Assembly (NCBI RefSeq): GCF_036860675.1
Contig: NZ_JAYKGK010000007.1
Location: forward strand, 99,550 to 163,549
DNA length: 64,000 nt
Source of the DNA: Rosettibacter primus
Lineage (GTDB): Bacteria > Bacteroidota > Ignavibacteria > Ignavibacteriales > Melioribacteraceae
Reading direction: 5' to 3'
The position numbers were made by a program, and so were the translations under genes. This document shows positions 18,287 through 28,127 of this stretch, in pieces (position 1 is the stretch's first letter; each line of letters starts with the position of its first letter). The notes under the pieces were generated by a model. It made no database searches and was not told where the DNA came from. It was given only the letters and a program-made list of their open reading frames with translations.

Positions 18287-19486
18287 TTATTTTTTGATTT
18301 TAAGTTTTTTCATTACTTCAAGATTTTTCTTAATTAATTCATTTCTTTGTTGAACACAAACAGCACTTCTCAGACCATCTTCAGGTGTATTTAATACATA
18401 ATCTAAAAGTTTATCTATTGTAGAAACTGCAACATGCATTCGTGTATCAGACGAGCCGTAATAAATCAAAACATCTCCGTTTTTCTTTGCAACCCAGCCA
18501 TTGCTGAAAACAACATTAGATACATCTCCAATTCTTTCTTCTCCCTCAGGTGCCAGGAAATATCCTCCTGGTTTAGCAATAACTTTGTAAGGTTCATTTA
18601 AATCTGTTAAAAACATGTATAGAACATATCTTAATCCAGCAGCAGTATTTCTTACACCATGAGCTAATTGTAACCATCCTTTATCCGTTTTAATTGGAGC
18701 AGGTCCCAATCCATTTTTTACTTCTTTGATTGTGTGATAAATTTTTTCATCTACAATTATTTCTTCTTCAATTACAGCATTCTCAATTGAATCTGATAAG
18801 CCCCAGCCAATTCCGCCACCGGTTCCTGTTTCAATAAATCCATCCTGTGGACGTGTGTAAAATGCATATTTGCCGTTTACAAATTCAGGATGAAGAACAA
18901 CATTTCTTTGTTGAGGCGATTTTGTTTTTAAGTCCGGTAATCTTTCCCAATTAATTAAATCTTTTGTACGAACAATGCCAGCTTGTGCCACTGCTGCAGA
19001 AGTATCAGTTGGAGGCGAGTTTGGGTCTTTTCTTTCAGTGCAGAAAATTCCATAAATCCATCCATCCTCATGTTTGACAAGTCTCATATCGTAAACATTT
19101 GTATCAGGTTCATCTGTCTCAGGAATAGTAATTGGGAAATCCCAGAATTTGAAATTATCGATTCCATTTGGTGATTCTGCAATTGCAAAGAAAGATTTTC
19201 TATCAACACCTTCAACACGAACAGCAAGAACAATTTTGCCATTAAATTCCATTGCCCCAGAATTAAAAGTTGCATTTATTCCCATTCTTTCCATTAAATG
19301 AGGATTTGTATCATAATTCAAGTCGTAACGCCAGAATATAGGTGTATGCTCTGCAGTCAGCACGGGATATTTGTAACGATAAAAGATGCCATTTGTTTTT
19401 GCCAGTCTTGCATTTTTTCTTCTAATTAATTTATTGTGATCTTCAAACAACTTTTTTAATCTTTCGTTGAATTGCTTCTTGGTCAT
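18287..19486 (-). CDS. GH130 glycoside phosphorylase (4-O-beta-mannosyl-glucose phosphorylase-like)
   Basis: 399 residues, cytosolic. GH130 enzymes split beta-mannosides with phosphate to yield mannose 1-phosphate. Subfamily 1 features are present: PVLTAEHTPIFWRYDLN, ATFNSGAMEFNGKIVLAVRVEG, and the NVYDMRL segment with Asp133 at the expected general-acid position. The C-terminal APEGEERIGDVSNVVF and IYYGSSDTRMHVA segments also match. Length is typical for subfamily 1 (about 390). AAGGAG lies just upstream of the ATG. It is third in an operon after an SSS symporter and a GPH-type symporter, arguing for import and phosphorolysis of mannosyl-glucose or manno-oligosaccharides. The exact substrate is inferred. 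Confidence 0.88.
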   Translation of the reverse strand: MTKKQFNERLKKLFEDHNKLIRRKNARLAKTNGIFYRYKYPVLTAEHTPIFWRYDLNYDTNPHLMERMGINATFNSGAMEFNGKIVLAVRVEGVDRKSFFAIAESPNGIDNFKFWDFPITIPETDEPDTNVYDMRLVKHEDGWIYGIFCTERKDPNSPPTDTSAAVAQAGIVRTKDLINWERLPDLKTKSPQQRNVVLHPEFVNGKYAFYTRPQDGFIETGTGGGIGWGLSDSIENAVIEEEIIVDEKIYHTIKEVKNGLGPAPIKTDKGWLQLAHGVRNTAAGLRYVLYMFLTDLNEPYKVIAKPGGYFLAPEGEERIGDVSNVVFSNGWVAKKNGDVLIYYGSSDTRMHVAVSTIDKLLDYVLNTPEDGLRSAVCVQQRNELIKKNLEVMKKLKIKK

Positions 19487-19501
19487 TTAATAATCTCCTT
19501 A

Positions 19502-20917
19502 TCAATTATTATTTCTTGCAAGTTCAAGCTCAGTTTCAATTTTTTTCATGTAATCTTCAGAGAGTGGATAGAAAAGAATAAAAATTGTAGCAAGTATAGC
19601 ACCAATAGCTGCAATTATACTAATCATGAGACGAATACCAATAAGTGACAAATCGGTTTGTTCAACATTAGGTTGAAAACCAAATGCAGCTAAAATCCAT
19701 CCCGATAGAGCTCCTCCTAAAGTCCAGCCAAATTTTTGTGACATTGAAGATGAAGAAAAAATCAATCCTGTTGCTCTTCTTCCAGATTTCCATTCTGAAT
19801 AATCTGAAATATCTGCATACATTGACCAGATTAACGGGAGTACAATTCCAGCCGAAATTCCTATTAAAATATTTAACAAGAAAATTAAAATAATCTGATG
19901 AGGTTGTAAGAAATAGAGAAGCGTACTAAATACTGCCGAAGAGATTGTAGAGAGAAGAAAAGTATTCTTTTTTCCAATCTTAGAAGAAAATGGTTTAGCA
20001 AGAATAACACCTATAATATTTGTTGCAAGCCAGATAGTCATATATGCAGAGGATAATTCTGAATGAGTCAGGTAAAATTTGTATCCAAGTAAATTTATTT
20101 CCTGAGATTTAATAAAATATTTAAAGTAATAAAGAATTGAGCCGTCGCGAAGGGAATTAAAAATTAAAACTGAGATTCCAGCTCCAAGCATAATAAACCA
20201 TGGTTTATTATGAGCGAGATCTGTCAAATCATTTTTAAGAGAGGATTTTTTTTCTTTTGCAGGTTTTAATCTTTCTTTTGTTCCTGCAAAAGTTAGTATA
20301 AAAAATAAAGCTGCGAGAATAGCATAAACTCCAACCGTCCATTGATAACCGCGTGAAAAATTATTTCCAATACTAAAATAATTTATAAGATAATTAGCCG
20401 AAACAGTTACAAGTATTCCACCCGAAAAAGCACCAATAAATCTAAATGATGCAAGAGAAGTTCTGTCGTTTGTATCATTTGTTATAACACCCATTAAAGA
20501 TGAATAAGGAACATTAACAACTGTGTAAATCATCATCATCAAAGTGTAAGTTACGTAAGCATAAATTAGTTTTCCTGAAGCAGATAAATTTGGTGTGGTA
20601 AAAGTAATGATACCGATTATTGCAAAAGGTATTGAACCAAATAAAAGATAGGGACGAAATTTACCCCAGCGTGTGTTGGTTCTATCAGCTATTGCACCCA
20701 TCATTGGGTCATTTATTGCATCCCAGATTCTTGTAACTAAAAACATAGTTCCAACAGCAGCAGCGGGTAATCCAAAAATATCTGTGTAAAAGAACAATAG
20801 ATACATTGAAAATAATTTCCAGAACATGGAAGAAGCAAAATCACCGCAACCGTAAGAAATTTTTTCTAATAGTGAAATTTTTATTTTTGGCTCTATTTGA
20901 ACAGATTCGGCTCTCAT
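19502..20917 (-). CDS. GPH-family sugar:cation symporter (MFS)
   Basis: 471 residues with about 12 membrane helices. The glycoside-pentoside-hexuronide family is indicated by the N-terminal KISYGCGDFASSMFWKL, FFYTDIFGLPAAAVGTMF and the loop DAINDPMMGAIADRT followed by WGKFRPYLL. Members use Na+ or H+ to import oligosaccharides. It lies 15 bases upstream of the GH130 gene and 8 bases downstream of the SSS gene, so it should feed the phosphorylase. A beta-manno-oligosaccharide substrate is inferred from that context. Confidence 0.88.
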   Translation of the reverse strand: MRAESVQIEPKIKISLLEKISYGCGDFASSMFWKLFSMYLLFFYTDIFGLPAAAVGTMFLVTRIWDAINDPMMGAIADRTNTRWGKFRPYLLFGSIPFAIIGIITFTTPNLSASGKLIYAYVTYTLMMMIYTVVNVPYSSLMGVITNDTNDRTSLASFRFIGAFSGGILVTVSANYLINYFSIGNNFSRGYQWTVGVYAILAALFFILTFAGTKERLKPAKEKKSSLKNDLTDLAHNKPWFIMLGAGISVLIFNSLRDGSILYYFKYFIKSQEINLLGYKFYLTHSELSSAYMTIWLATNIIGVILAKPFSSKIGKKNTFLLSTISSAVFSTLLYFLQPHQIILIFLLNILIGISAGIVLPLIWSMYADISDYSEWKSGRRATGLIFSSSSMSQKFGWTLGGALSGWILAAFGFQPNVEQTDLSLIGIRLMISIIAAIGAILATIFILFYPLSEDYMKKIETELELARNNN

Positions 20918-20925
20918 TTTGATTA

Positions 20926-22767
20926 TTAAATTTTTTCAGCAATTTCGTTATAGAACTTCTCAGTTTTTTCCCCTGCTATTTCTTCTAATTTATTCCACCA
21001 TGTGAATTTCAAAGTAATTGATGTAATCAGAGTAATTATCAGTGTAATGACAAAAGATTTATATTCTTTTATAACAAGATACATTGGAGCAGCAAGAAGA
21101 GTAGATTGCCAGATAATTCCAACAACTACATTAAAAATATCTCTTTTGAAATTTGCATCTGATTTAAATTCGGGAAAGCGGGCTTCTACTTTTTTTCTAA
21201 TTGGTTTCCACAATCCCCATGGTCTTACTTTAACATAAAACTTCATTAACACTTCATCTGGTTCTGGTTCAGTTAAATAACTTCCAAGAATAGAACCAAT
21301 TACGGATACAGCTAAAACATACGGGAATGCAGTCAAAGCAGGTAAATTTGGAAATAGCACCGGCATTAAAAGAGCACATGCAATTCCAATTACCATTCCC
21401 CAGAAATATCCATATCCATTTAATCTCCACCAGTACCATTTAAGAACATTTGCTGCGGTATAACCTCCCCACAATCCATTTACAATCCATAATGTAACCT
21501 GATTTACCGATTGAGCAAGAATACCAAATACAAATCCCAATACAGCAAAGAAAATTGAAACTATAATACTCAGCTTAACATATTTTTTAGGAGGAGCATT
21601 TGGATTTATAAATTTTTTGTAGATATCATTAACTACATAAGCTGGAGCAGCATTTAATGTTGCAGCATAAGTTGACATAAAAGCAGCTAATAATCCAGCT
21701 AACAAAACACCTACTAAACCAACAGGTATTAAATTCTTCAATGCCAAAGGTAAAACCATTTCAAAATCAATATTAGAACCCATTGCTTTTAGTTCAGGCA
21801 TTAAGAATACCAATGCAAGAACTGTTAATCCAGCAATCATCATGTATCTCGGGAAGAAAAGTACAACAGAAACAAACCAGCTCATCTTAGCAGCTTCTTT
21901 TGGATTTTTTGTAGCAAGAATTCTTTGCATATCATAATTTGGAGCTGGACCTGCTGCACTAACTAAAATTCCTTTGAATAAAACCATCATCATAAATATT
22001 GTAAAAAGTTCATATCCATCCTGAGCAATTTTTTGATTAACAGAATCCATGATACCAGACCAATCAAGGTTTAAGTGCCAGCCAAAAAAAACTTCTTTCC
22101 ATCCCGATGGGACGACAGCATTTAATGTTTCAGGAGCTATGGCATTCATTGCCACAATACCAACAGTAATTGATGCAATGGTCATCACAAAAAATTGAAG
22201 AACCTCAGTGGCTACCACACTGACCATTCCACCTTTCACAGCATAAATTGCAGTTATGCTCATAAGAATTATAGCATACACATCAGGAGATAAATCCCAG
22301 GGCAAAAATATTTTTGCAAATTTTCCAATTCCTTTGAAATCATAAGCAATAAATCCGACAAGACTTACAAGTGCAAAACAAACCACAATATAGTGAGCAA
22401 GTCGTGCCCCTTTTCCATTTCCGAAGCGAGTTTCAATCCATTGAGCACCTGTCATTACATTTGAACGTCTCAGCCAGATTGAAAGATATGCCATTAAAAA
22501 TATTTGATTAAAGATTGGCCAGAGCCAGGGAATCCATACACTTTTTAATCCATATACAAACATTAAATAAACAAGCCACATTGTCCCTGTTATATCAAAC
22601 ATGCCCGAAGCATTTGATATCCCAAGTATCCACCAGGGTAGAGCATTACTTCCAAGGAAATATGAATCAATATCCTTAATTGCTCTTTTTGAAACTAAAA
22701 TTCCAATTACTAAGATAATAGCAAAGTATGCTATAATTATTAACAGGTCGATTGTATTAATTATCAT
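20926..22767 (-). CDS. Sodium:solute symporter (SSS family)
   Basis: About 613 residues with roughly 13-14 membrane helices. SSS features: an early DIDSYFLGSNALPWWILGIS segment, an NASGMFDITG motif, and TGAQWIETRFG. It is the promoter-proximal gene of a three-gene sugar-utilisation operon with a GPH symporter and a GH130 phosphorylase. Family members transport sugars, amino acids or vitamins; context favours a sugar such as glucose or mannose. Start: an upstream TTG (22779) is possible, but the ATG at 22767 directly precedes the first helix. Having two unrelated symporters in one operon is notable. Confidence 0.85.
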   Translation of the reverse strand: MIINTIDLLIIIAYFAIILVIGILVSKRAIKDIDSYFLGSNALPWWILGISNASGMFDITGTMWLVYLMFVYGLKSVWIPWLWPIFNQIFLMAYLSIWLRRSNVMTGAQWIETRFGNGKGARLAHYIVVCFALVSLVGFIAYDFKGIGKFAKIFLPWDLSPDVYAIILMSITAIYAVKGGMVSVVATEVLQFFVMTIASITVGIVAMNAIAPETLNAVVPSGWKEVFFGWHLNLDWSGIMDSVNQKIAQDGYELFTIFMMMVLFKGILVSAAGPAPNYDMQRILATKNPKEAAKMSWFVSVVLFFPRYMMIAGLTVLALVFLMPELKAMGSNIDFEMVLPLALKNLIPVGLVGVLLAGLLAAFMSTYAATLNAAPAYVVNDIYKKFINPNAPPKKYVKLSIIVSIFFAVLGFVFGILAQSVNQVTLWIVNGLWGGYTAANVLKWYWWRLNGYGYFWGMVIGIACALLMPVLFPNLPALTAFPYVLAVSVIGSILGSYLTEPEPDEVLMKFYVKVRPWGLWKPIRKKVEARFPEFKSDANFKRDIFNVVVGIIWQSTLLAAPMYLVIKEYKSFVITLIITLITSITLKFTWWNKLEEIAGEKTEKFYNEIAEKI

Positions 22768-23055
22768 ATATGAAACCAAGCATTATTATGGGCTATTATT
22801 TTTTATCAGAAATAATGCCATCATAAAAAAATTAATTTTTTCACAATTCCAACATTATTATGCAATTAATTAATCCTCTGTTTTTATTATTATAATAAAA
22901 ATTATGAAATTGATAATTATTAAAATGATTTAATTCGATTTAGAACGATATTAAATATGTTTTTAGTTTTTAAAATAATTTCATATTCTCACAAAATATT
23001 TTTTGAAATTTTACGATAATACCGTGTGGATTAATCTTCTTATAAAGGTGAATAC
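22768..23055. promoter_or_regulatory. Divergent intergenic region between symporter operon and GH13 gene
   Basis: About 288 bases of very AT-rich DNA separate the minus-strand symporter operon from the plus-strand GH13 gene, so promoters for both must lie here. The one element I can support is AAAGGTG (23044-23050), the ribosome site that decides the TTG start of the GH13 gene. No clear operator repeat was found. Confidence 0.45.
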
Positions 23056-25104
23056 TTGTTTGTAATAGATAAAGAAAATATAATCGAATCTTCTATACTG
23101 ACTTTACAAAATAAACGTAAAGAATTAGATAAGTACTATTCAACAAAGAAGCTTGGTTCGTTTGTAGAAAATGGTAAAACATTTTTTAGACTTTTTGCAC
23201 CGTCTGCAATTCAGGTGAGATTATGCATCTTTGAAAATCCAGAAGATAAAATTCATAAAGAATATTTCATGTCTAAAGATAACGATGGGGTCTGGGAAAT
23301 TGAAATTGATTCAGAACTTAATAATAAATTTTATGGATATAAAGTTTATCATGAAGGAGAAGATTTAGCAAATTCTTACAAACCAATTTGCATTGACCCA
23401 TATTCAAAAGCAGTTGCAACTTTTACATCATACTTTAATCCTCGAATTTCGATAATTGTTAAAGAAGAACCTTATGATTGGGAAGGAACTACATGGCAAA
23501 AAATTGATTGGAAAGATTTAATTATTTATGAAATGCATATTCGAGATATGACAGCTCACAAATCTTCGGGTGCAAAAAAATCAGGGACATATTCTGGATT
23601 AATTGAAAAAGGGATTAAAGGTGGTATTGACTACATTAAGTCACTTGGCGTCAATGCAGTTGAAATTATGCCTGTTCAGGAATTTGGTTATTGTGAGGCT
23701 CCATTTGGAAGACTGAAAGGAAATCTTTTAAACTCATGGAATCCTTATGAAAGAAATTATTGGGGTTATATGACAGCTGCATTCTTTGCTCCAGCTGCAT
23801 ATTATTCCGAAACCAAATTCAGATGGAATAAGTGGATTGGAAAAAGTGGAAAGCAGATAAATGAATTTAAAAATGTTGTCAAAGCTTTTCATAAAAATGG
23901 AATTGCTGTAATAATGGACGTAGTTTATAATCATCTTTCTGAATATGAACTTGGCAACTTAAAACAAATTGACAAAGAATATTACTTTCGACTCGATGAA
24001 AGTGGAAATTATATTTCTCATAGCGGCTGCGGAAATGATTTAAAAACAGAAAGACCCATGCTAAGAAGATTAATTCTTGATAGCATTTTATTCTGGATGA
24101 AAGAATATCATATTGACGGATTTCGTTTTGATTTAGGCACCTTGATTGATTGGGAAACAATTGAAATGATTAATCGTGAAGCAAGAAAAATTAATCCTGA
24201 TGTTATATTAATTTCGGAAGCATGGGGTGGTGGATATAATCCGAAAGGATTTTCAGAAAAAAATTTTGCAGCATGGAATGACCAGATAAGAAATGGAATT
24301 AAAGGGGAAAATCCATTTTATGGATTAGGTTGGATTTTTGGTAAATGGTATGGCAATAATTCCCGGCAAAGAATAAAGAGTTATGTTAATGGAACATTAG
24401 TAAAAGATGAACATGGTATTTTTTATAAAAAAGAACATTCAGTAAATTATCTAGAATCTCATGATGGTTATACACTTGGAGATTTTATAAGAATAGCAGA
24501 CAATAAATTCCCTCCCGATAAAGTTATTAACAATGTAAATAAATTTGTAAAACTAACCCCCCGACAAATGAAGTTAAATAAACTTGCAGCTTTATTTCTC
24601 TTTACCTCTCAAGGAATTGTTATGATTCATGAGGGACAGGAATTTGCTCGCACAAAAATTATCTCATCTAAGACCAAATATAATGATTCACATAAAGGTC
24701 AAATTGATTACAATTCTTATAACAAAGATAATGCAACCAACTATTTGAATTATCATCATCGAGATATTAACATAGAATTATTTAATTACTACAAAGGACT
24801 GATAAAACTAAGAAATACTTATTCAGCTTTTAGGAGAGCTGATTATAATGACATATCATTTTATGACCATTATGAAAGTGAATTTGGCTTTTGTTACTTA
24901 TTAAAAAGTGAAGATGATATCTTTATGGTGCTTTTTAATGCAGAACAGGATAAGAATCTTGAATTTCCTCTCCCTAATGGTGCCTGGGAAGTTCTTGTTG
25001 ATAAAGAGTCTGCAGGTATAAAACCCCTATATAAAATTTCTAAGAAAATAATTTTAGAACCAATAACTGGTGCAGTTTTAAAACAAATAAAAACTCATTT
25101 CTAA
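23056..25104 (+). CDS. GH13 glycogen-debranching/pullulanase-type enzyme
   Basis: 682 residues without signal peptide, so cytosolic. An N-terminal CBM48-like beta domain (about 30-150; FFRLFAPSAIQVRLCIFE) precedes a GH13 barrel. Catalytic residues are visible: nucleophile Asp359 in GFRFDLGTL, acid-base Glu388 in ISEAWGG, and Asp470 in ESHDGYTL; VVYNHLSEY is conserved region I. The arrangement resembles isoamylase/pullulanase-type debranching enzymes acting on alpha-1,6 branches of glycogen. The pullulanase YNWGYDP motif is replaced by ERNYWGYM, so linkage specificity is uncertain. The start is a TTG supported by AAAGGTG five bases upstream. The galactokinase-like gene follows after 225 bases. 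Confidence 0.85.
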   Translation: MFVIDKENIIESSILTLQNKRKELDKYYSTKKLGSFVENGKTFFRLFAPSAIQVRLCIFENPEDKIHKEYFMSKDNDGVWEIEIDSELNNKFYGYKVYHEGEDLANSYKPICIDPYSKAVATFTSYFNPRISIIVKEEPYDWEGTTWQKIDWKDLIIYEMHIRDMTAHKSSGAKKSGTYSGLIEKGIKGGIDYIKSLGVNAVEIMPVQEFGYCEAPFGRLKGNLLNSWNPYERNYWGYMTAAFFAPAAYYSETKFRWNKWIGKSGKQINEFKNVVKAFHKNGIAVIMDVVYNHLSEYELGNLKQIDKEYYFRLDESGNYISHSGCGNDLKTERPMLRRLILDSILFWMKEYHIDGFRFDLGTLIDWETIEMINREARKINPDVILISEAWGGGYNPKGFSEKNFAAWNDQIRNGIKGENPFYGLGWIFGKWYGNNSRQRIKSYVNGTLVKDEHGIFYKKEHSVNYLESHDGYTLGDFIRIADNKFPPDKVINNVNKFVKLTPRQMKLNKLAALFLFTSQGIVMIHEGQEFARTKIISSKTKYNDSHKGQIDYNSYNKDNATNYLNYHHRDINIELFNYYKGLIKLRNTYSAFRRADYNDISFYDHYESEFGFCYLLKSEDDIFMVLFNAEQDKNLEFPLPNGAWEVLVDKESAGIKPLYKISKKIILEPITGAVLKQIKTHF

Positions 25105-25110
25105 ACTACA

Positions 25111-25185
25111 CTTGAATTAAAAATTGTTTTGTGAAATTAAATAACCCACTAATAATTCACGATTGTTATTTAATTTAAATTCAAG
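25111..25185. terminator. Long nested inverted repeat after the GH13 gene
   Basis: A perfect 12-bp inverted pair (AAATTAAATAAC at 25134-25145 and GTTATTTAATTT at 25165-25176) is nested within an outer 8-bp pair (CTTGAATT and AATTCAAG). It begins six bases after the GH13 stop codon. It is AT-only apart from one pair and lacks a T run, so it may be a weak terminator, a protein-binding cruciform, or a processing site. Confidence 0.5.
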
Positions 25186-25329
25186 CATTCATTCCTGATT
25201 TAATATACTTTTTTGTAAATTTGCAGAAAAATTATAGTAATTTCTGTTTTACGTTTATAAAATACTGTTTATTGAAGTGTTTAATAAGACAAAAATATTC
25301 TTTGCTCTATAAAGTCTAAAAGGTGGATA

Positions 25330-26550
25330 ATGAAAATATTTGATGAGTACAATACTTCAGAACAGATTTTTGAAAAGACATTGCTGGTCAAATCAAAATT
25401 TGAAGAAGCTTTTGGAGATTCCAGCAACTCTGCCATAACAGTTACACCAGTAAGTATGATTCTTCTTGGAGACCACACTCATTACAATGATGGTATATTG
25501 TTATCAACAGCACTGAATAAATATACTATTGTTGTTTTAAGAAAAAGGAAAGATAATTATGTAAATATTATTAATTTAGAAAATGACAGAAAGATTGAAT
25601 TTGCTCTTAATAATATTCCTGATGAACAAAATATAGATTTTAAATATCATGTTGGATTAATAAAAATTTTTAAGAAGGATAATCTGATTCAAAATGGGTT
25701 TGATTGTGTTTATTCATCAGAAGTGCCTGAATGCATGGGAATAGGGAAATATGCTTCACTTCAGACTGGATTTGTATCTGCATTAAAAAAAGCTTTGCGA
25801 TTAAAGCTGAGCATTGACGAATTGGTGAATTTAGTTTATCAGAATGATTTAAATATTATTGGCAAGATTTCTAACAAAACCCATTATTACACTTCCCTGT
25901 TATCAAAAAAGAATAAATTCTTTTTTTACGATTTACGTTCAAAGGAATACAATACAATTCCTGTTAAAAATAACTTTGAAGTCGTTGTAATTGATACAGG
26001 TGAAAGAATATATGAGTCGTTAAAGATTTGCAATGAAAGAATAGAAGAATGTGAAGTTGGTGTAAAAGGGTTAAGACTTTATATATGGGGAATTAAAAAT
26101 CTGCGTGATGTTGGATTAGATTTTTTAATTAAACATTATCATATGCTTCCAAGAAAAATTTTTAATCGTGTTCTTTACAATGTAAAAGAAAGAGAACGAG
26201 TTGAAAAAGCAGTTGCCAGTCTTAAAGAAAATTCATTTGATGAATTCGGAAAATGTATTGTAGAATCTCACTGGAGTATGTCTAAAGATTATGAACTGAG
26301 CTGCGATTACTGCGATTATATTGTTTCAAAAGCAACAGAAAATGAATGTGTAATTGGTTCTAAAATTATAAGTTGTAATTCTCTGCGTAGCACCTATCAT
26401 ATTGTCAAAAAAGATTGTTCTGAAAATTTTATAAATTATATACAATATTTATTCAAAGAAAAATTTGGACGAGACTTAGTTGTTTATAAACTTAATTTTA
26501 CAGATGGATTGAAAGAATTCTCTTCCAGAAAGTTCGAAAAGGTGCTTTAA
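25330..26550 (+). CDS. Galactokinase-fold (GHMP) protein with degenerate catalytic motifs
   Basis: 406 residues, alignable to galactokinase throughout. Motif 1 survives as VSMILLGDHTHYNDG (residues 41-55, for RVNLIGEHTDYNDG). The ATP-binding GxGLSSSA loop is replaced by MGIGKYASLQT (136-146). The catalytic-base MDQ segment aligns to SNKTHYY (181-187), so the Asp is missing. Motif 3 (GGGFGGCAIAL) is replaced by GSKIISCNSLRS (about 344-354). Real galactokinases phosphorylate galactose; this copy probably cannot, and may instead bind sugar as a sensor or partner, as Gal3-type proteins do in yeast. The reading frame is intact, so it is under coding selection. RBS AAAGGTGG lies just before the ATG. 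Confidence 0.72.
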   Translation: MKIFDEYNTSEQIFEKTLLVKSKFEEAFGDSSNSAITVTPVSMILLGDHTHYNDGILLSTALNKYTIVVLRKRKDNYVNIINLENDRKIEFALNNIPDEQNIDFKYHVGLIKIFKKDNLIQNGFDCVYSSEVPECMGIGKYASLQTGFVSALKKALRLKLSIDELVNLVYQNDLNIIGKISNKTHYYTSLLSKKNKFFFYDLRSKEYNTIPVKNNFEVVVIDTGERIYESLKICNERIEECEVGVKGLRLYIWGIKNLRDVGLDFLIKHYHMLPRKIFNRVLYNVKERERVEKAVASLKENSFDEFGKCIVESHWSMSKDYELSCDYCDYIVSKATENECVIGSKIISCNSLRSTYHIVKKDCSENFINYIQYLFKEKFGRDLVVYKLNFTDGLKEFSSRKFEKVL

Positions 26551-26697
26551 CTTTCAGTATAAAAATTTTTCCACACCAAAGTAACCAGAACGATGTAAAA
26601 TTATTGTCTATTGTATAACAAATTTTATATCACAAAATCAACTTGATTTTAATATACCTTAATAATACATTTTCCATCGAATTTCTTAGGAGTATAA

Positions 26698-28119
26698 ATG
26701 AATTTTTCAGAAGAATATTTTGATGACTATAACTCGTATATAAGTGAAGAAGAAATTAAATCAAAAATTGATTTATGCCGGAATTATATTGATAATGGCC
26801 AGATACTTTCAAATCTTGATTTAATAGAAGATACGATTCAACTTTGTCTTGAATATGATTACATTGAAGATGGATTATATTTAACAGATGCAGTACTGCA
26901 AGTTGCACCATATAATTCTGACACATGGCAGTTTAAAGGTATTTTCTTAAATAACTCTTTTGACTTTGAAGAAGCTTATAAATGTTTTCAGAAAGCTCTT
27001 TCATTAAATCCAAATGATGTAGATTCATATATCAATATTTCTATTGCAGAAGATAATCTTGGAATGTTTGAAGAGGCAATTGAATCACTAAACAAAGCTT
27101 TAATAATAGAACCAAATAACGAAGAAACTCTATATAGTCTTGGACTTTTATACGAACGAAAAGAAAGGTTTGAAGAAGCAATATCTAATTTTAAGAGGGC
27201 ACTTGAAATCGACCCATCATTTGCAGAAGCATGGTATGAATTAGGATATTGCTATGAGAACTCAGATAAACTTGAAGAAGCTTTAAAAGCTTATGAAATT
27301 TATCTTGATTATGAACCTGATAGTTATACGGCATGGTATAACAAAGGAATTGTTCATTTAAGATTGGAAGAATGGAAAAAAGCAATTGATGCTTTTGAAT
27401 TTTCAATTGCACTTAAAGAAGATTTTTCAAGTTCCTGGTTCAACTGCGGTTATGCATATTTTAAGTTAGGTAAATTTAATGATGCACTAAATGCTTATAA
27501 AAAAGCTTATGAATTAGATCGTGATGACGAAACGATTCTTTTTAATATGGGGCAAACTTATGAGGAGATTGGTTCATTCCACAATGCAATTAAATGTTAC
27601 AATGAAGCTATAAGATTGGACCCGGAATATTACGAAGCTTATTTAGCTCGTGGTTATTGTTATGATTCAATTGGAAAATACCAGCTTGCACTAAAAGATT
27701 TTAACACTGCAATTTCTTTAACATCAAATCCAGAAGATGCCTGGTATGCTAAAGCAGATTTGGAATATTCGCTTGGTAAACTTCAGGATTCGGTTGAAAG
27801 CTACAAAAAAGCAATCGAGATAAATCCGGATAACTTTAGTGCATGGTTCAAATTGGCAGAAACATATTTTGAAATGGGAAGATGGGTTGAATCATTAAAT
27901 GCATACGATGAATGTTTGAGATTGAAACCTGATTATGCAGGTATTTACTACAACAAAGCCAAAATAAATTTTCTTTTAAGTCATACACAACAAGCAATCG
28001 ATTGTTTGAAAAAAGCCTTTGAGCTTGACCCGGACATAAAGAATGAGTTTACAAAAGATTATCCTGATGTAAAATCTTCAAAACTTTTTGTAAAACTGCT
28101 CGAAGAAAATAAATCTTGA
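26698..28119 (+). CDS. Tetratricopeptide-repeat protein
   Basis: 473 residues composed of about 11-12 tandem TPR units from roughly residue 75 to 450. Typical units include AYKCFQKALSLNPNDVDSY and AISNFKRALEIDPSFAEAW, each about 34 residues with W/L/G/Y/A/F/P at consensus positions. An acidic N-terminal segment of about 60 residues lacks repeats. There is no signal peptide, so it is probably a cytosolic protein-binding scaffold. It overlaps or abuts aroE, sharing a transcript, but TPR partners cannot be deduced from sequence. SD TAGGAG precedes the ATG. Confidence 0.9.
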   Translation: MNFSEEYFDDYNSYISEEEIKSKIDLCRNYIDNGQILSNLDLIEDTIQLCLEYDYIEDGLYLTDAVLQVAPYNSDTWQFKGIFLNNSFDFEEAYKCFQKALSLNPNDVDSYINISIAEDNLGMFEEAIESLNKALIIEPNNEETLYSLGLLYERKERFEEAISNFKRALEIDPSFAEAWYELGYCYENSDKLEEALKAYEIYLDYEPDSYTAWYNKGIVHLRLEEWKKAIDAFEFSIALKEDFSSSWFNCGYAYFKLGKFNDALNAYKKAYELDRDDETILFNMGQTYEEIGSFHNAIKCYNEAIRLDPEYYEAYLARGYCYDSIGKYQLALKDFNTAISLTSNPEDAWYAKADLEYSLGKLQDSVESYKKAIEINPDNFSAWFKLAETYFEMGRWVESLNAYDECLRLKPDYAGIYYNKAKINFLLSHTQQAIDCLKKAFELDPDIKNEFTKDYPDVKSSKLFVKLLEENKS

Positions 28120-28127
28120 AGATTGCC

